The notes: generated by a model from the sequence alone, not told the origin. A stretch of DNA of 64,000 nucleotides from VRUE01 sp963720805 (GCA_963720805.1 CAVRGT010000010.1:62001-126000); one strand, 5' to 3'. Positions 26,560 to 35,594 are shown, counted from the first letter of the stretch. A program made the numbers and translations.

Positions 26560-28023
26560 CTATTCACCGTTGAGGATCGTTTCCGCGACATCGCGGAAAA
26601 TCGGTGCTGCAACGTCATTGCCGAATTCTTCCGTGCACTCCACCGTCGCCGCGATCGCGATCTTGGGGTCATTGGCCGGGGCGAAGCCTATGAACCAAGC
26701 CTGATTCTCTTCTTCGCCGCCACCGCAGGCCTTGTTCCCCGGCGTTTCCGCGGTGCCGGTCTTGCCCGCCACCGGGACGCCGGGAATCGCCGCGTTGGTA
26801 CCGGTGCCTTCGCTGACCACGCCTTCCATCGCGGTGGTCAGCTCTTCCGCGGTCTCGGCGCTGATCGGCTGGCTGTACTGCGAGGGTTCGAGCCTCTTTG
26901 TCACCCGGCCGTCGGGATCGATCACCCGGCTCCAGATCTGCGGCTTCATCTCCTTGCCCTTGTTAGCGACCGCGGCCGCGACCTGCGCCATCTGCAGCGG
27001 CGTCGCCACCAATCGCTCCTGACCGATTGCCACCCGGGCGAGGTCGACCGGGTCATTGGCACCAAGGAATTCTTCCGTTTCCGAGTCGAAGACGCCGCTC
27101 TTGTAGACCTCGCTGGAGGGGAGGTCGATCGCGGGCGTCGAGTTGAAGCCGAACTTTTCCATGTATTCGAACAGTGTGTCCTCGCCCAGGCGCTGGCCGA
27201 GCTGGCCGAACCAGGTGTTTACCGAGTTGGTCAGGGCGGTGTCGAGAGTCGCTCCCGGAAAGCTCTCGCCGAAGTCGTTTTCCAGCGGTGTGCCTTCGAC
27301 TTCGAGGCTCCCCGGAGCGTCGATCGGGGTCTCCGGCGTGATCGTGCCGCTTTCCAGGCCGGCAGCGGCCGTCACCACCTTGAAGGTCGAGCCGGGTGGG
27401 TACTGGCCCTGGGTGGCGCGATCGAAAAGCGCCCTTTCGATTTCGTTGGTGCTCAGCTTTGAGAATTCGTAGGGCACGCGGTTGGGGTCAAAGGGTGGGT
27501 TCGAGGCCATCACCTTGACTCGCCCGCTCTGTGGCTCAATCGCAACGACGGCCCCGTAGCCCGCTTCTTCGAGGTCGGCGAGCGCGGTCGCCTGGGCCGC
27601 CGGGTCGAGGTTGGTGACGATGTCGTTGCCCTGCTGCTTGCGGCCCCGGAGTTGGTCGAGGATCGAGCCGAATTCGGATTCGTTGCCGACGAGTTCATCG
27701 TTGTGGAAGCGCTCGAACTCGCTGTCGCCGTACTGGACGAAGCTGTAGCCGATCGGGTGGCCGTAGAGGCGACCTTCCGGGTAGCGCCGCACGTAACGCT
27801 TCCCGGAGCCATGGCCCTTTGCCAACGACTTTGCGATCACGGTGCCGTCGGCGGCGAGGATGCGGCCGCGCTGGATCTGCTGCTGCTCGAGCAGTGGGCG
27901 CTGGTTGGCGGTCTTTTCGCGCAGCGCCTTGGCGTCGAAGACCGACCAGTAGGAGGTGAAGCCGATCAGCACGGCAAAGAGGACGACGACGAGGCCGAAG
28001 AGCTTGACGATCTGGCGGTTCAC
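26560..28023 (-). CDS. pbpA: penicillin-binding protein 2 (class B transpeptidase, PbpA-like)
   Basis: 487 residues. A short cytoplasmic start and one helix (VKLFGLVVVLFAVLIGFTSYW) precede a dimerisation segment beginning RGRILAADGTVIA. The transpeptidase has SxxK as STFK (in YPPGSTFKVVTAAAG), SxN as SVN (ALTNSVNTWFG) and KTGT (VAGKTGTAET). It crosslinks peptide stems outside the membrane. A GTG start overlaps the rodA stop by 4 bases. The size and gene order rodA-pbpA-pknB match the actinobacterial PbpA of polar growth and septation. Confidence 0.94.
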   Translation of the reverse strand: MNRQIVKLFGLVVVLFAVLIGFTSYWSVFDAKALREKTANQRPLLEQQQIQRGRILAADGTVIAKSLAKGHGSGKRYVRRYPEGRLYGHPIGYSFVQYGDSEFERFHNDELVGNESEFGSILDQLRGRKQQGNDIVTNLDPAAQATALADLEEAGYGAVVAIEPQSGRVKVMASNPPFDPNRVPYEFSKLSTNEIERALFDRATQGQYPPGSTFKVVTAAAGLESGTITPETPIDAPGSLEVEGTPLENDFGESFPGATLDTALTNSVNTWFGQLGQRLGEDTLFEYMEKFGFNSTPAIDLPSSEVYKSGVFDSETEEFLGANDPVDLARVAIGQERLVATPLQMAQVAAAVANKGKEMKPQIWSRVIDPDGRVTKRLEPSQYSQPISAETAEELTTAMEGVVSEGTGTNAAIPGVPVAGKTGTAETPGNKACGGGEEENQAWFIGFAPANDPKIAIAATVECTEEFGNDVAAPIFRDVAETILNGE

Positions 28024-29315
28024 GCCCCCACCTCGCGGCGAGCTCGGTCAGACACCAGCAGCAAGAGGGCCAGGAGAACGAAGTTGGCGACGATCGAGCT
28101 GCCGCCGTAGCTGATGAAGGGCAGGGTGACGCCGGTCAGCGGGATCACCCGGGTGACGCCGCCGACGATGACGAAGGCCTGGATCGCGAAGACGGCGGTG
28201 AGGCCGGTGGCGAGCAGCTTCGAGAAGCCGTCGTCGGCGAGCAGGGCGATCTTGAAGCCGCGGGCCGCGATCAACAGGTAGGTGAGGATCACCGCGCAGG
28301 CGCCGAAGAGGCCGAGCTCGTCGACGATCAGCGAGTAGATCGTGTCGGTCTGGGCCGCCGGCAGCAGCGCATTGTTGGTGCCGGGGATCGTGATCAGCGA
28401 CTGGCCGAAGCCTCTGCCGAAGAGCCCACCGTCGGCCTGGGCGAAGATCGATTGCAGGATCTGGTAGCCGCTTGTGCGCGCGTGGGGGTAGGGATTGAGC
28501 CAGACCTCGACCCGGTCGTGCACGTGCGGCACCGTCGTGGCAAAGAACCAGGCGCCGACGAGGAACATCGCCATGCCGATCACGACGAAGGAGAAGCGGC
28601 CGGTGGCGACGTAGAGCAGGGCGAGGAAGGCGGCGAAGAACATCAGCGAGCTGCCGAGGTCGCGGATGAAGACGAGCATGAACATCGAGGCGCCCCAGAC
28701 GACCAGCATCGGCCCGAAGTGCTTGAGCGGCGGCAGGGTCACCCCGAGCACGCGGCGGGCGCCGACGATCAGCACCTCGCGGTGCTCGCGCAGGTAGGAG
28801 GCGAGGAAGACGACCAGGCAGATCTTCGAGAACTCGGCCGGCTGGAAGGCGAGCGGCCCGATCTTGACCCCGAGGTAGGCGCCGTTGACCTGCTGGCCGA
28901 TCCCCGGCAAGCGCGGCGCCAGCAACAGCAGCAGCCCCACCACCGCGATCGTGTAGCGGTAGCGCTCGAGCACGTCGTAGTCGCGCAGGAAGTGGATCGT
29001 GGCGGCGAAGAGCACGAGGCCGAGGACGAACCAGTTGGCCTGGTCGCGGGCCAGGCCGGCGTCGATCCGGTAGACCATGACCAGGCCGAAGGCCATCAGC
29101 AACGCCGCCAGCGGGAAGAGGTAGGGGTCGGCGTTGGGCAGGCGCAGGCGCAGGTAGAAGTGGGTGGCGAGACAGACGGCGAAGAAGTAGGCCCCGTAGG
29201 TGAGACTGAGGTTGTCGAGACGCGCGTTCTCCTGGGCGAAGACGGCGGCGAAACCGGCGGTGAGGAGGAGGGCCACCGGGACGAGAGCCATCAGCTCCCG
29301 GTTCCTGGCGCTCAC
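28020..29315 (-). CDS. rodA: RodA/FtsW/SpoVE family peptidoglycan glycosyltransferase
   Basis: 431-residue SEDS protein with about ten helices that polymerises lipid II. Conserved blocks are NGAYLGVKIGPLAFQPAEFSKI, containing the usual FQPAE-x-K, then MLVFIRDLGSSLMFFAAFLALLY (DLGSS). GLFGRGFGQSLITIPGTNNA and IYSLIVDELGLFGA precede GVTLPFISYGGSS near the end. It overlaps its neighbours by 4 bases on each side, making an obligate translationally coupled set of phosphatase, RodA, PBP. It works with the class B PBP encoded next. Confidence 0.94.
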   Translation of the reverse strand: MSARNRELMALVPVALLLTAGFAAVFAQENARLDNLSLTYGAYFFAVCLATHFYLRLRLPNADPYLFPLAALLMAFGLVMVYRIDAGLARDQANWFVLGLVLFAATIHFLRDYDVLERYRYTIAVVGLLLLLAPRLPGIGQQVNGAYLGVKIGPLAFQPAEFSKICLVVFLASYLREHREVLIVGARRVLGVTLPPLKHFGPMLVVWGASMFMLVFIRDLGSSLMFFAAFLALLYVATGRFSFVVIGMAMFLVGAWFFATTVPHVHDRVEVWLNPYPHARTSGYQILQSIFAQADGGLFGRGFGQSLITIPGTNNALLPAAQTDTIYSLIVDELGLFGACAVILTYLLIAARGFKIALLADDGFSKLLATGLTAVFAIQAFVIVGGVTRVIPLTGVTLPFISYGGSSIVANFVLLALLLLVSDRARREVGA

Positions 29316-30490
29316 CGCACTCCTTGCGAGCGTTCGAGGTCTTCGACCAGCGAGACCGCGTCGCCGCGCGAGCGCAGGTCGTGCCCGCTGACCGCGTCCT
29401 GGCGACGCGGCGGCAGCGCCGATGTCTGGATCGGGCCGGCGTAGCGCTCGTCGTAGAGCTTGATGCCGAAGGGCAGTTCGTAGGGCAGGCCCCGGTAGAG
29501 CGCGACCCGGCCGCCGTCGTCGGTGCCGAGAAACCAGACCTGGCGGTTGCCGTACCAGGCGCCGAAGGCGAGCGCTCCGAGCACGACCAGGACCGCGAGG
29601 ACCTTGAGCGCGCGCCGTAGCCCGCGGCGCGGCTTGCTCGCGGTGAGCTGCTCGCGGCGACCGCGCGCCGCCTCAGCCGCGGCGCGGCGGCGCACCTCGG
29701 TCGTCGTCAGGCCCGCCTCGGCGGCCGTGCTGCCGATCAGGGTCGCGTCCTCGTGACTCTGCTGTGGCGCGGCGGCGTCTTCGAGGCGGAAGGCGAGGGC
29801 GGTGATGTTGTCGCGGCCGCCGGCCCGGTTGGCTTCGTCGACCAGCGCCCGCACCGCGGCGCTCATCGAGCTCGAGGCGGCGAGCAGCTTGGCGATCTGC
29901 TCCTCGCCGAGCATCGTCGTCAGCCCGTCCGAGCAGATCAGGAAGACGTCGCCCGCCGCCGCCGCCACGGTCTGCAGGTCCGGTTCTACCTCCGGCTCGG
30001 GACCGAGGGCACGGGTGATGATCGAACGCTGCGGGTGATCCTCGGCCTGGGCGTCGGTGATCTGTCCCTTGCGCCGCATCTCCTCGACCAGCGAGTGGTC
30101 GCGGGTCAGCTGCTCGAGCTTGCCCGCCCGCAGCCGGTAGGCGCGACTGTCGCCGACGTGGCCGATCGCCACCTCTTCGCCGAGCGCGTCGACGATCGCC
30201 GCGGTCAGGGTGGTGCCCATCCCGGCGCGCGATGGATCGGCGCGGGCGAGCTCGTGGATCGTCCGGTTGGCGGCGAGGATCGTCTCGCGCAGAACCTGCT
30301 CGGGCGGCCCCTCGGGCAGGTCGACGTCAAAGGCGTCGGCCGCGGCTTTCGAGGCAACCTCGCCCGCCTGGGCCCCGCCCATGCCGTCGGCGACGACGAA
30401 GATCGGCGCCCGCACGAAGAAGGAGTCCTCGTTGGCGCTGCGCTGGCGGCCGGTATCGCTGCGAAAGGCCTGGTCGTCGATCCGCAGCAC
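29312..30490 (-). CDS. pstP: PP2C-family Ser/Thr phosphatase (PstP-like)
   Basis: 392 residues. The catalytic PP2C domain covers about 1-240: RQRSANEDSF, FVVADGMGGAQAGEVAS (metal Asp), GMGTTLTAAIV, IGHVGDSRAYRLR, DVFLICSDGLTTML and RDNITAL. A linker and one helix follow (ALKVLAVLVVLGALAFGAWY), with a small extracytoplasmic tail. It reverses phosphorylation by the three membrane kinases in the window. Placement between FHA genes and rodA is the standard actinobacterial order. Confidence 0.94.
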   Translation of the reverse strand: MLRIDDQAFRSDTGRQRSANEDSFFVRAPIFVVADGMGGAQAGEVASKAAADAFDVDLPEGPPEQVLRETILAANRTIHELARADPSRAGMGTTLTAAIVDALGEEVAIGHVGDSRAYRLRAGKLEQLTRDHSLVEEMRRKGQITDAQAEDHPQRSIITRALGPEPEVEPDLQTVAAAAGDVFLICSDGLTTMLGEEQIAKLLAASSSMSAAVRALVDEANRAGGRDNITALAFRLEDAAAPQQSHEDATLIGSTAAEAGLTTTEVRRRAAAEAARGRREQLTASKPRRGLRRALKVLAVLVVLGALAFGAWYGNRQVWFLGTDDGGRVALYRGLPYELPFGIKLYDERYAGPIQTSALPPRRQDAVSGHDLRSRGDAVSLVEDLERSQGVR

Positions 30491-30493
30491 GGC

Positions 30494-30967
30494 TTACCCC
30501 GAAGCCTCGTACCTGAACTCGGTGTCGCCGATCCGCACGACGTCGCCGTCGATCAGCTCCGCCTCCCCGTTCAGGGTCGCGTCGTTGAGCAGGGTGCCGT
30601 TGGTCGAGTTCATGTCCTCCACGTAGGTGCGGTGATCGCGAGTAAAGATCCTCACGTGCACGCCGGAGGCATAGCGGTCCTCGATCCGCACGTCGGCTTC
30701 GGCCGAGCGGCCGATCGAGAGGCCGCCGATCAGGTCAAAGCGCTCGCCGGCGTCGAGGCCTCCACCGCGCTCGGCGACCAGCCAAGCATCGCCCCCGAGC
30801 GGCTGCGGAGAGAGGCCGGGTACCTGGTGGAAGCCGGTCGCGTCGGGAGCCGGGGAGGCGGTGCGGCGCAGGTCCTTGAGCGCGCTGCGGGCGACCCAGA
30901 GCAGGAAGAGATAGAGAACGGCGAGGAAGCCGAACTTGAGGAAGACGGAGATCGGGGCGTAGTCCAC
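30494..30967 (-). CDS. fhaB: membrane FHA-domain protein (FhaB/FipA-like)
   Basis: 157 residues. One N-terminal helix (VFLKFGFLAVLYLFLLWVARSAL) is followed by an FHA domain at about 80-157: LSIGRSAEADVRIEDRYASGVHVRIF, YVEDMNSTNGTLLN and DVVRIGDTEFRYE. The Gly-Arg-Ser, Ser-x-x-His-variant and Asn residues of phosphothreonine binding are kept, although the usual SxxH appears as SGVH. It would recruit phosphorylated kinase or wall proteins at the membrane. The gene is 3 bases from pstP. Confidence 0.9.
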   Translation of the reverse strand: MDYAPISVFLKFGFLAVLYLFLLWVARSALKDLRRTASPAPDATGFHQVPGLSPQPLGGDAWLVAERGGGLDAGERFDLIGGLSIGRSAEADVRIEDRYASGVHVRIFTRDHRTYVEDMNSTNGTLLNDATLNGEAELIDGDVVRIGDTEFRYEASG

Positions 30968-31052
30968 TAGGCCGCGGCGCTCAGGTCAATGGTTTCGCGT
31001 CCCGATCGCCACGGACTCGAACGACCGGCGATCACCGTGACGATCGGAACGC

Positions 31053-31823
31053 TCACTGCTCGATCTCGAACAGGAAGGTCGTGGTCCCGACCGTCACCTG
31101 GTCTCCCGGACTGAGCCGGGAAGAGGAGACGCGCCGGCCGTTCACCTTGATGCCGTTGGTCGAGCCGAGGTCGGCGATCGTCCAGTCGCCGGTGGGCGAG
31201 CGGCGCAGCTCGGCGTGGCGGCGGGAGACGTTGGGGTCGGGGAGCACGCACTCGGCCCCCTTGGATCGACCAATCGTGGCGCGCGGACCCTCGAGCACGT
31301 AGCGGCGATCGTCGAGCGAGACGACGGCGCGGGTGGCGACCATTGCTTCCGCCCGCTGCTCCGGGCTCGCGGCGGCGGGCCGCTCTTTGACCGCTGAGTA
31401 GACCATCGTGTGGCCCTCTTCCCCCTGCCTTGGCGCCTCGCCCTCGTGCGCGGGCGGCTTGACCAAGCGGGTCTGGATGCCGAACTCGCCCAGCCGCAGC
31501 CGCTCGTCGGTCTTGAACTCGACCGCGGGGCGGGTGAGCAGGTCATACTCGCGGCGGCGGGCATGCTCGAGCAGGTAGCCGGAGAGCTCCTGCTCGAGCG
31601 AGCGCTCGTAGCCCTCGAGCTTGGCCCGGTCCTTGCTCGAGAGGTAAACGGTGTACTCGTTGGGCACGTAGACGCGGGCCACACCGGCGGTCTTGTGGGC
31701 GTCCATCTCCTTGGCCAGCTTGCGGGCCAGCTCGACCGGCTGCACCTCAGAGCTGAAGGCGCGGCTGAAGACCCCCTCGACGAGGCCTTCGATCCGACTC
31801 TCGAGGTTGCGTAGAACGCTGAT
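31053..31823 (-). CDS. fhaA: FHA-domain protein with DUF3662 (FhaA-like), start codon unclear
   Basis: About 256 residues. The N-terminal DUF3662 domain reads VLRNLESRIEGLVEGVFSRA then VQPVELARKLAKEMDA. A charged linker leads to a C-terminal FHA domain (ATIGRSKGAECVLPDPNVSRRHAELRR, DLGSTNGIKVNG). The homologous N-terminus extends upstream of the first ATG/GTG/TTG. An AAGGAG site lies 7 bases before an ATC (31823-31821) where Met is expected; an in-frame CTG is 3 bases earlier. Either a rare start or a base error (ATG to ATC) is implied. FhaA binds phosphorylated MviN-type or PBP partners in mycobacteria. Confidence 0.82.
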   Translation of the reverse strand: MSVLRNLESRIEGLVEGVFSRAFSSEVQPVELARKLAKEMDAHKTAGVARVYVPNEYTVYLSSKDRAKLEGYERSLEQELSGYLLEHARRREYDLLTRPAVEFKTDERLRLGEFGIQTRLVKPPAHEGEAPRQGEEGHTMVYSAVKERPAAASPEQRAEAMVATRAVVSLDDRRYVLEGPRATIGRSKGAECVLPDPNVSRRHAELRRSPTGDWTIADLGSTNGIKVNGRRVSSSRLSPGDQVTVGTTTFLFEIEQ

Positions 31824-31883
31824 CAGTGGGCTCCTTCTCGCGGATGCGGCGGCCTTGGGCGGCCGACGAAACCGGCTCGAATC

Positions 31884-32804
31884 CTACGGGAGCAGGACGC
31901 CGTGACCGACGGCGAGCCAAGCTCCCAGGGCAACGGCGAGGCCGATTGCGCCAACTCGCAGTGACAGAGCGCGCTCGCTGCGGGGAGGCTGCTCGGCGAG
32001 GCGGTCGAGCGAGCTTTCGATCGCGCCGCCCAGTTCCTCCAGGGAAGGGCGGCGATCCGGGCGGGTCTGCAGGCAGGCATCGACGGTCTCGCAGAGCTCA
32101 CGCGGCAGGTCGGGACGCAGCCTGCGCAATGGGCGCATGCGGGCGCCGATCGCCCGCGCCGTGGCGGCCGGCGTGGCGCGGCGGGTCGGGTGATCCCCGC
32201 TCCAGCTCTCGTAAAGCATCAGGCCCAACGCGTAGACATCGGCCTCCGGGCCGGCGGTACGGCCCTCGGCTTGCTCGGGCGCCATGTAGGCGAGGGTGCC
32301 GACGACGTCGCCCGGGGCGGTGAGAGCGGCCGCGTCGGTGAGACGGGCGACCCCGAAGTCCATCAGCTTGGCGTGCGGCTCGCCCTCCTCGGTGATCAGC
32401 ACGTTCTGCGGCTTGATGTCGCGGTGCACGACCGCCCGTGCGTGGGCATGGTCGAGCGCCTCGCAGAGATCGGCGCCGATCTCGCCCACCTCGCGGTCGC
32501 TGAGCGTGCCGTCGCGGTTGAGCTGGGCCAGGGTCGAACCGTCGACCAGCTCGGTGACGAGCAGGGCGTTGCCGTCCTCTTCGCCCATCTCATAGAGGGT
32601 GACGATTCCCGGGTGGTTGAGCCGCGCCGCCGCCTGCGCCTCGCGCATGACGCGCTCGGAACCAGGCGAGCCGGCCGATTCGATCGCCTTGACCGCCACC
32701 GGGCGCTCGAGCCGCCCGTCCCACGCCTCATAGACCGTGCCGAAGCCGCCGCTGCCGATGCGGCGCTCGATCAAGAAGCGGTTGAGTACGAGCGAACCGA
32801 CCAA
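31884..32804 (-). CDS. Ser/Thr protein kinase with C-terminal membrane helix
   Basis: 306 residues from TTG 32804; ATG 32879 and ATG 32900 are longer in-frame options. The kinase domain begins at once (LNRFLIERRIGSGGFGTVYEAWD), with VAVKAIES, VVHRDIKPQNVLI, LMDFGVARL and AYMAPEQAEG. One helix closes the protein (VGAIGLAVALGAWLAVGHGVLL), so there is no sensor domain outside. It is compact compared with the PASTA kinase and heads the fhaA-fhaB-pstP run. A divergent envelope gene starts within 60 bases, so the start assignment is tentative. Confidence 0.82.
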   Translation of the reverse strand: MVGSLVLNRFLIERRIGSGGFGTVYEAWDGRLERPVAVKAIESAGSPGSERVMREAQAAARLNHPGIVTLYEMGEEDGNALLVTELVDGSTLAQLNRDGTLSDREVGEIGADLCEALDHAHARAVVHRDIKPQNVLITEEGEPHAKLMDFGVARLTDAAALTAPGDVVGTLAYMAPEQAEGRTAGPEADVYALGLMLYESWSGDHPTRRATPAATARAIGARMRPLRRLRPDLPRELCETVDACLQTRPDRRPSLEELGGAIESSLDRLAEQPPRSERALSLRVGAIGLAVALGAWLAVGHGVLLP

Positions 32805-32860
32805 TGCACTCTGCGGCTTCGCCGCGAATCCGCTTCCTCCTGCGACATACTCCCTGCTTC

Positions 32861-33904
32861 TTGGAGGATTCCGCCCCATCCCGGCCGGGTCGACGGCCAC
32901 GGCCTCGTCGCCGCCCTGAGCGTCAACAGATCCTGCTGCGCCGTGGGCTCGCCCTCGGCGGCGGCCTGCTGCTGCTGATCCTGATCGTGCTCGGGGTCAA
33001 GGGCTGCCTCGACGCGCGCAAGAACCGAGAGCTCAGCGATTACGCCCGCAACGTCACCCAGATCGTCGAAGAGACAAACACGACCAGCAAGTCCTTCTTC
33101 GAAAAGATGGACGAACCCGGCAGCCTCTCGGTGACCGAATTCATCAACCAGGTCAACGCCGACCGCAGCGCGATGGACAACTACGCCAGCCGCGTCGACG
33201 GCCTCAGTACGCCGGGTGACATGAGCCACGCCCAGAACGCGCTCGAGCTGACCTACGAATTGCGGTCGAGCGCGATGGACGAAATCGCCGAAAAGATGAG
33301 CACCGCTCTGGGCGAGGTCGGCTCCCAGCAGGCGACCAAGAGCATCGCGATGCAGATGCGCAAGCTGCTCGGCGGCGACGCCCTCTACGCCGCGGTGGTG
33401 CGCCCCGAGATCAACAGCGTCCTCGCCGCCAACGGGATCGAGGGCTCCGACGTGCCGAAGAGCATCTTCCTCGCCGAAGAAACCCGCTGGCTCGACGAAA
33501 GCGAAGTGGGCGCTGCGCTCGGTTCGGTGAGCGGTTCGAGCGGTGGCGCGGTGAGCGGTGGCGTGCACGGCCTCGGCCTGATCGCCACCAGCATCAACGG
33601 CACCGCGCTCACCGCCGAATCGACCACCTCGGTCGCCGGCGAAGGCACCCCGGAAGTCGAAGTCGAAGTCGCCAACCAGGGCGAATCGACCGAGAACGGG
33701 ATCAACGTCTCGGTCAGCGTCAGCGGTGGCACGACCCTCTCTGGGACGATCGACAGCATCGGCGTCGGCGAATCGGAAACCGTCTCGATCACGCTCACCC
33801 CCGCGCCGAGCGGCGAAGTCACGCTGGAAGTGAAGGTCGACACGGTGCCGGGCGAGAAGGTCTCCTCAAACAACGAAGCCGGCTACACCGTCGCCTTCGA
33901 ATAG
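32861..33904 (+). CDS. membrane-anchored protein with CARDB-like C-terminal domain
   Basis: 347 residues from TTG 32861, which follows TACTCC by 7 bases; ATG 32804 is an alternative that would overlap the divergent kinase start. A basic N-terminus and helix (GLALGGGLLLLILIVLGVKG) precede a helical extracytoplasmic region (about 55-215). A Gly/Ser linker then leads to an adhesion-type beta domain: VEVEVANQGESTENGINVSV, then SIGVGESETVSITL and VPGEKVSSNNEAGYTV, the CARDB/FxLD-like pattern. Function unknown; an envelope structural or sensory role is a guess. Confidence 0.7.
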   Translation: MEDSAPSRPGRRPRPRRRPERQQILLRRGLALGGGLLLLILIVLGVKGCLDARKNRELSDYARNVTQIVEETNTTSKSFFEKMDEPGSLSVTEFINQVNADRSAMDNYASRVDGLSTPGDMSHAQNALELTYELRSSAMDEIAEKMSTALGEVGSQQATKSIAMQMRKLLGGDALYAAVVRPEINSVLAANGIEGSDVPKSIFLAEETRWLDESEVGAALGSVSGSSGGAVSGGVHGLGLIATSINGTALTAESTTSVAGEGTPEVEVEVANQGESTENGINVSVSVSGGTTLSGTIDSIGVGESETVSITLTPAPSGEVTLEVKVDTVPGEKVSSNNEAGYTVAFE

Positions 33905-33916
33905 GCGAGTGCGGTC

Positions 33917-34762
33917 GTGAAGATCGCCTATCTGGGACCGGCGGGCACCTTCACCGAGGATGCCCTCGGGGAGGCGCTCGAACCCGGCGTCGAGTACGAG
34001 CCATTGCGCACCGCGACGATCCGCGACGCGATCCTGGCGGTCGAGCGAGGGGAGGCCGAGCGGGCGCTGGTCCCCTTCGAGAACTCGATCGAGGGCTCTG
34101 TGCGGGTCACCCTCGACACGCTCGCCTTCGATGCCCGGGGGGTGACGATCGTCGGCGAGTACGACTTTTCCGTGCGGCCGCTGCTGATCGCGGAACGGTC
34201 GCTCGAGCTGGGCGCGATCGAGACGGTGCTCTCCCACCCGCAGCCACTTGCTCAATGCGCCCGCTTTCTGCGCGAGCAGCTGCCCCGGGCAGAACAGATC
34301 ACCGCCACCAGCACCGCCGAGGCGGTCCGATTGGTCTGTGAGTCACCGGGCTCCCAGCAGTCGGCGGCGGCGATTGGTGCTCGATCTGCCGCTCAGCTAT
34401 ACGGCGGCACAATCCTCGCCGAGGGAGTCGAGGACGAGCCCAACAACGTCACCCGCTTCGTCTGGATCGCGCCCGTGGGGACCGATCCAAAGGCCGGCTC
34501 GGCCTGGAAGACCTCGCTGGTCTTCTCCGAGCTCGGCGAGGATCATCCCGGCGCCCTGGTCAACGCGCTGCGCGAGTTCTCCAGCCGGGAGGTCAACCTG
34601 TCGCGGATCGAGTCGCGGCCATCGCGGCTCGGATTGGGGCGCTACATGTTCTTCTGTGACCTCGAGGGAGCCCTCTCGGAGGCCTCGGTCGCGGAGGCGG
34701 TTGAGGCGCTGCGCGGCAAGGCCGAGTCGGTCCGAATCTTGGGTTCCTACCCGACTGCGTAG
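33917..34762 (+). CDS. pheA: prephenate dehydratase
   Basis: 281-residue cytoplasmic enzyme turning prephenate into phenylpyruvate. IAYLGPAGTFTEDAL starts the catalytic domain. VPFENSIEGSVRVTLDTL and TATSTAEAVRLV follow, and AAIGARSAAQLYGG with DEPNNVTRFVWIA gives the TRF-type motif. The C-terminal ACT domain (TSLVFSELGEDHPGALVNAL, NLSRIESRPSRLGLGRYMFFCDLEG) binds phenylalanine for feedback control through the ESRP block. No chorismate mutase is fused. GTG 33917 is 13 bases after the envelope gene stop. Confidence 0.95.
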   Translation: MKIAYLGPAGTFTEDALGEALEPGVEYEPLRTATIRDAILAVERGEAERALVPFENSIEGSVRVTLDTLAFDARGVTIVGEYDFSVRPLLIAERSLELGAIETVLSHPQPLAQCARFLREQLPRAEQITATSTAEAVRLVCESPGSQQSAAAIGARSAAQLYGGTILAEGVEDEPNNVTRFVWIAPVGTDPKAGSAWKTSLVFSELGEDHPGALVNALREFSSREVNLSRIESRPSRLGLGRYMFFCDLEGALSEASVAEAVEALRGKAESVRILGSYPTA

Positions 34763-34776
34763 AATTGCCGAGCAAT

Positions 34777-35298
34777 ATGGCACGCGTCCTTGTTCTCAAT
34801 GCGACGTATGAGCCGATCAACGTGTGCACGTTGAGAAGGGCTGCTGTGCTGCTGCTCAAGGAGAAGGCGGAGTTGTTGGAGCGCCGCGAGGGGGCAATCC
34901 ACTCCGAGCACATGACAATGGAGCGCCCCGACGTGATCCGCCTGACCAACTACGTGCGGATCCCGCGCGAAGCCCACCGGCGCAAGATCACCCGCCGCGC
35001 CGTGCTCGCCCGCGACTCCTGGACCTGCCAGTACTGCGGCTCGCGCAAATCCGGCCTCACCGTCGACCACGTCATCCCCCGCAGCCGCGGCGGCAAGTCG
35101 GTCTGGGAGAACATCGTCGCCGCCTGCGCGTCCTGCAACCGCCGCAAGGGCAACCGCCTCCCCCGCGAGATCCACATGCACCCCAAGAACACGCCAAAGG
35201 CGCCAGGCCCCAACGTGTTCATTCAAGTCGCCAGTCCAAGCATCCCGGCGGCCTGGCAGCAGTATCTGCCGACGGCCGATCTTCCTGCCGCGGCGTAA
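34777..35298 (+). CDS. HNH endonuclease domain protein
   Basis: 173 residues. The N-terminal segment (RVLVLNATYEPINVCTLRRA) is a conserved family opening of unknown role. The HNH domain is WTCQYCGSRKSGLTVDHVIP then RSRGGKSVWENIVAACASCN, with two CxxC zinc pairs and the D-H/N-/H metal residues. It looks like the widespread housekeeping HNH family of actinobacteria rather than a homing nuclease, since no intron or toxin partner is present. TAGAAT lies 11 bases before ATG 34777. The stop is followed at once by hairpin B1. Confidence 0.88.
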   Translation: MARVLVLNATYEPINVCTLRRAAVLLLKEKAELLERREGAIHSEHMTMERPDVIRLTNYVRIPREAHRRKITRRAVLARDSWTCQYCGSRKSGLTVDHVIPRSRGGKSVWENIVAACASCNRRKGNRLPREIHMHPKNTPKAPGPNVFIQVASPSIPAAWQQYLPTADLPAAA

Positions 35299-35299
35299 A

Positions 35300-35430
35300 A
35301 CGGCAGGGGAGGGTGTGGAGAAACCCGGGCACCGCCTGAACGGCGGTGCAATCAGGTGGCCGCTGACGCGGCCATTGAACAACTCTGCGGAGCCGCTTCG
35401 CGAAGGTTTCTCCACACCCTCCCCTGCCGT
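35300..35430 (+). repeat. family B multi-branched hairpin element, copy B1
   Basis: Perfect 26-bp arms (35300-35325, 35405-35430) enclose three small hairpins: GCACCGCC/GGCGGTGC, TGGCCGC/GCGGCCA and a conserved CTCTGCGGAGCCGCTTCGCG region. This gives a four-way junction shape. It starts 1 base after the HNH gene stop and is in sense orientation to that gene. Confidence 0.9.
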
Positions 35431-35594
35431 CCATCCCTGCGAAAGCCGATCCGCCAGCGAAGAAGTCCGGCGGCACAAGGCGCCGAAAGCGTAGGGGTAC
35501 CAGCCAGCTCGTAAGCAAGTCGCGGCCGGGCGTGCGGATCGCGAAGCACGCCTCGTCCCGAATCGCTTCGGTGGGCCGAGCAACTCGTGAGCTC
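35431..35594. other. non-coding gap between B1 and B2
   Basis: 164 bases between two oppositely oriented family B elements. Open frames here have no family resemblance. Short fragments such as GCGAAGCAC and GAATCGCTTCG recall the core of B elements, so it may contain decayed copies. No promoter or RNA gene is evident. Confidence 0.5.

Noticed and set aside
34777..35298. HNH gene as a homing endonuclease or toxin driving hairpin spread
   Set aside because: It matches a common housekeeping HNH family and only one of many hairpins is adjacent; no intron, intein or immunity gene is present.
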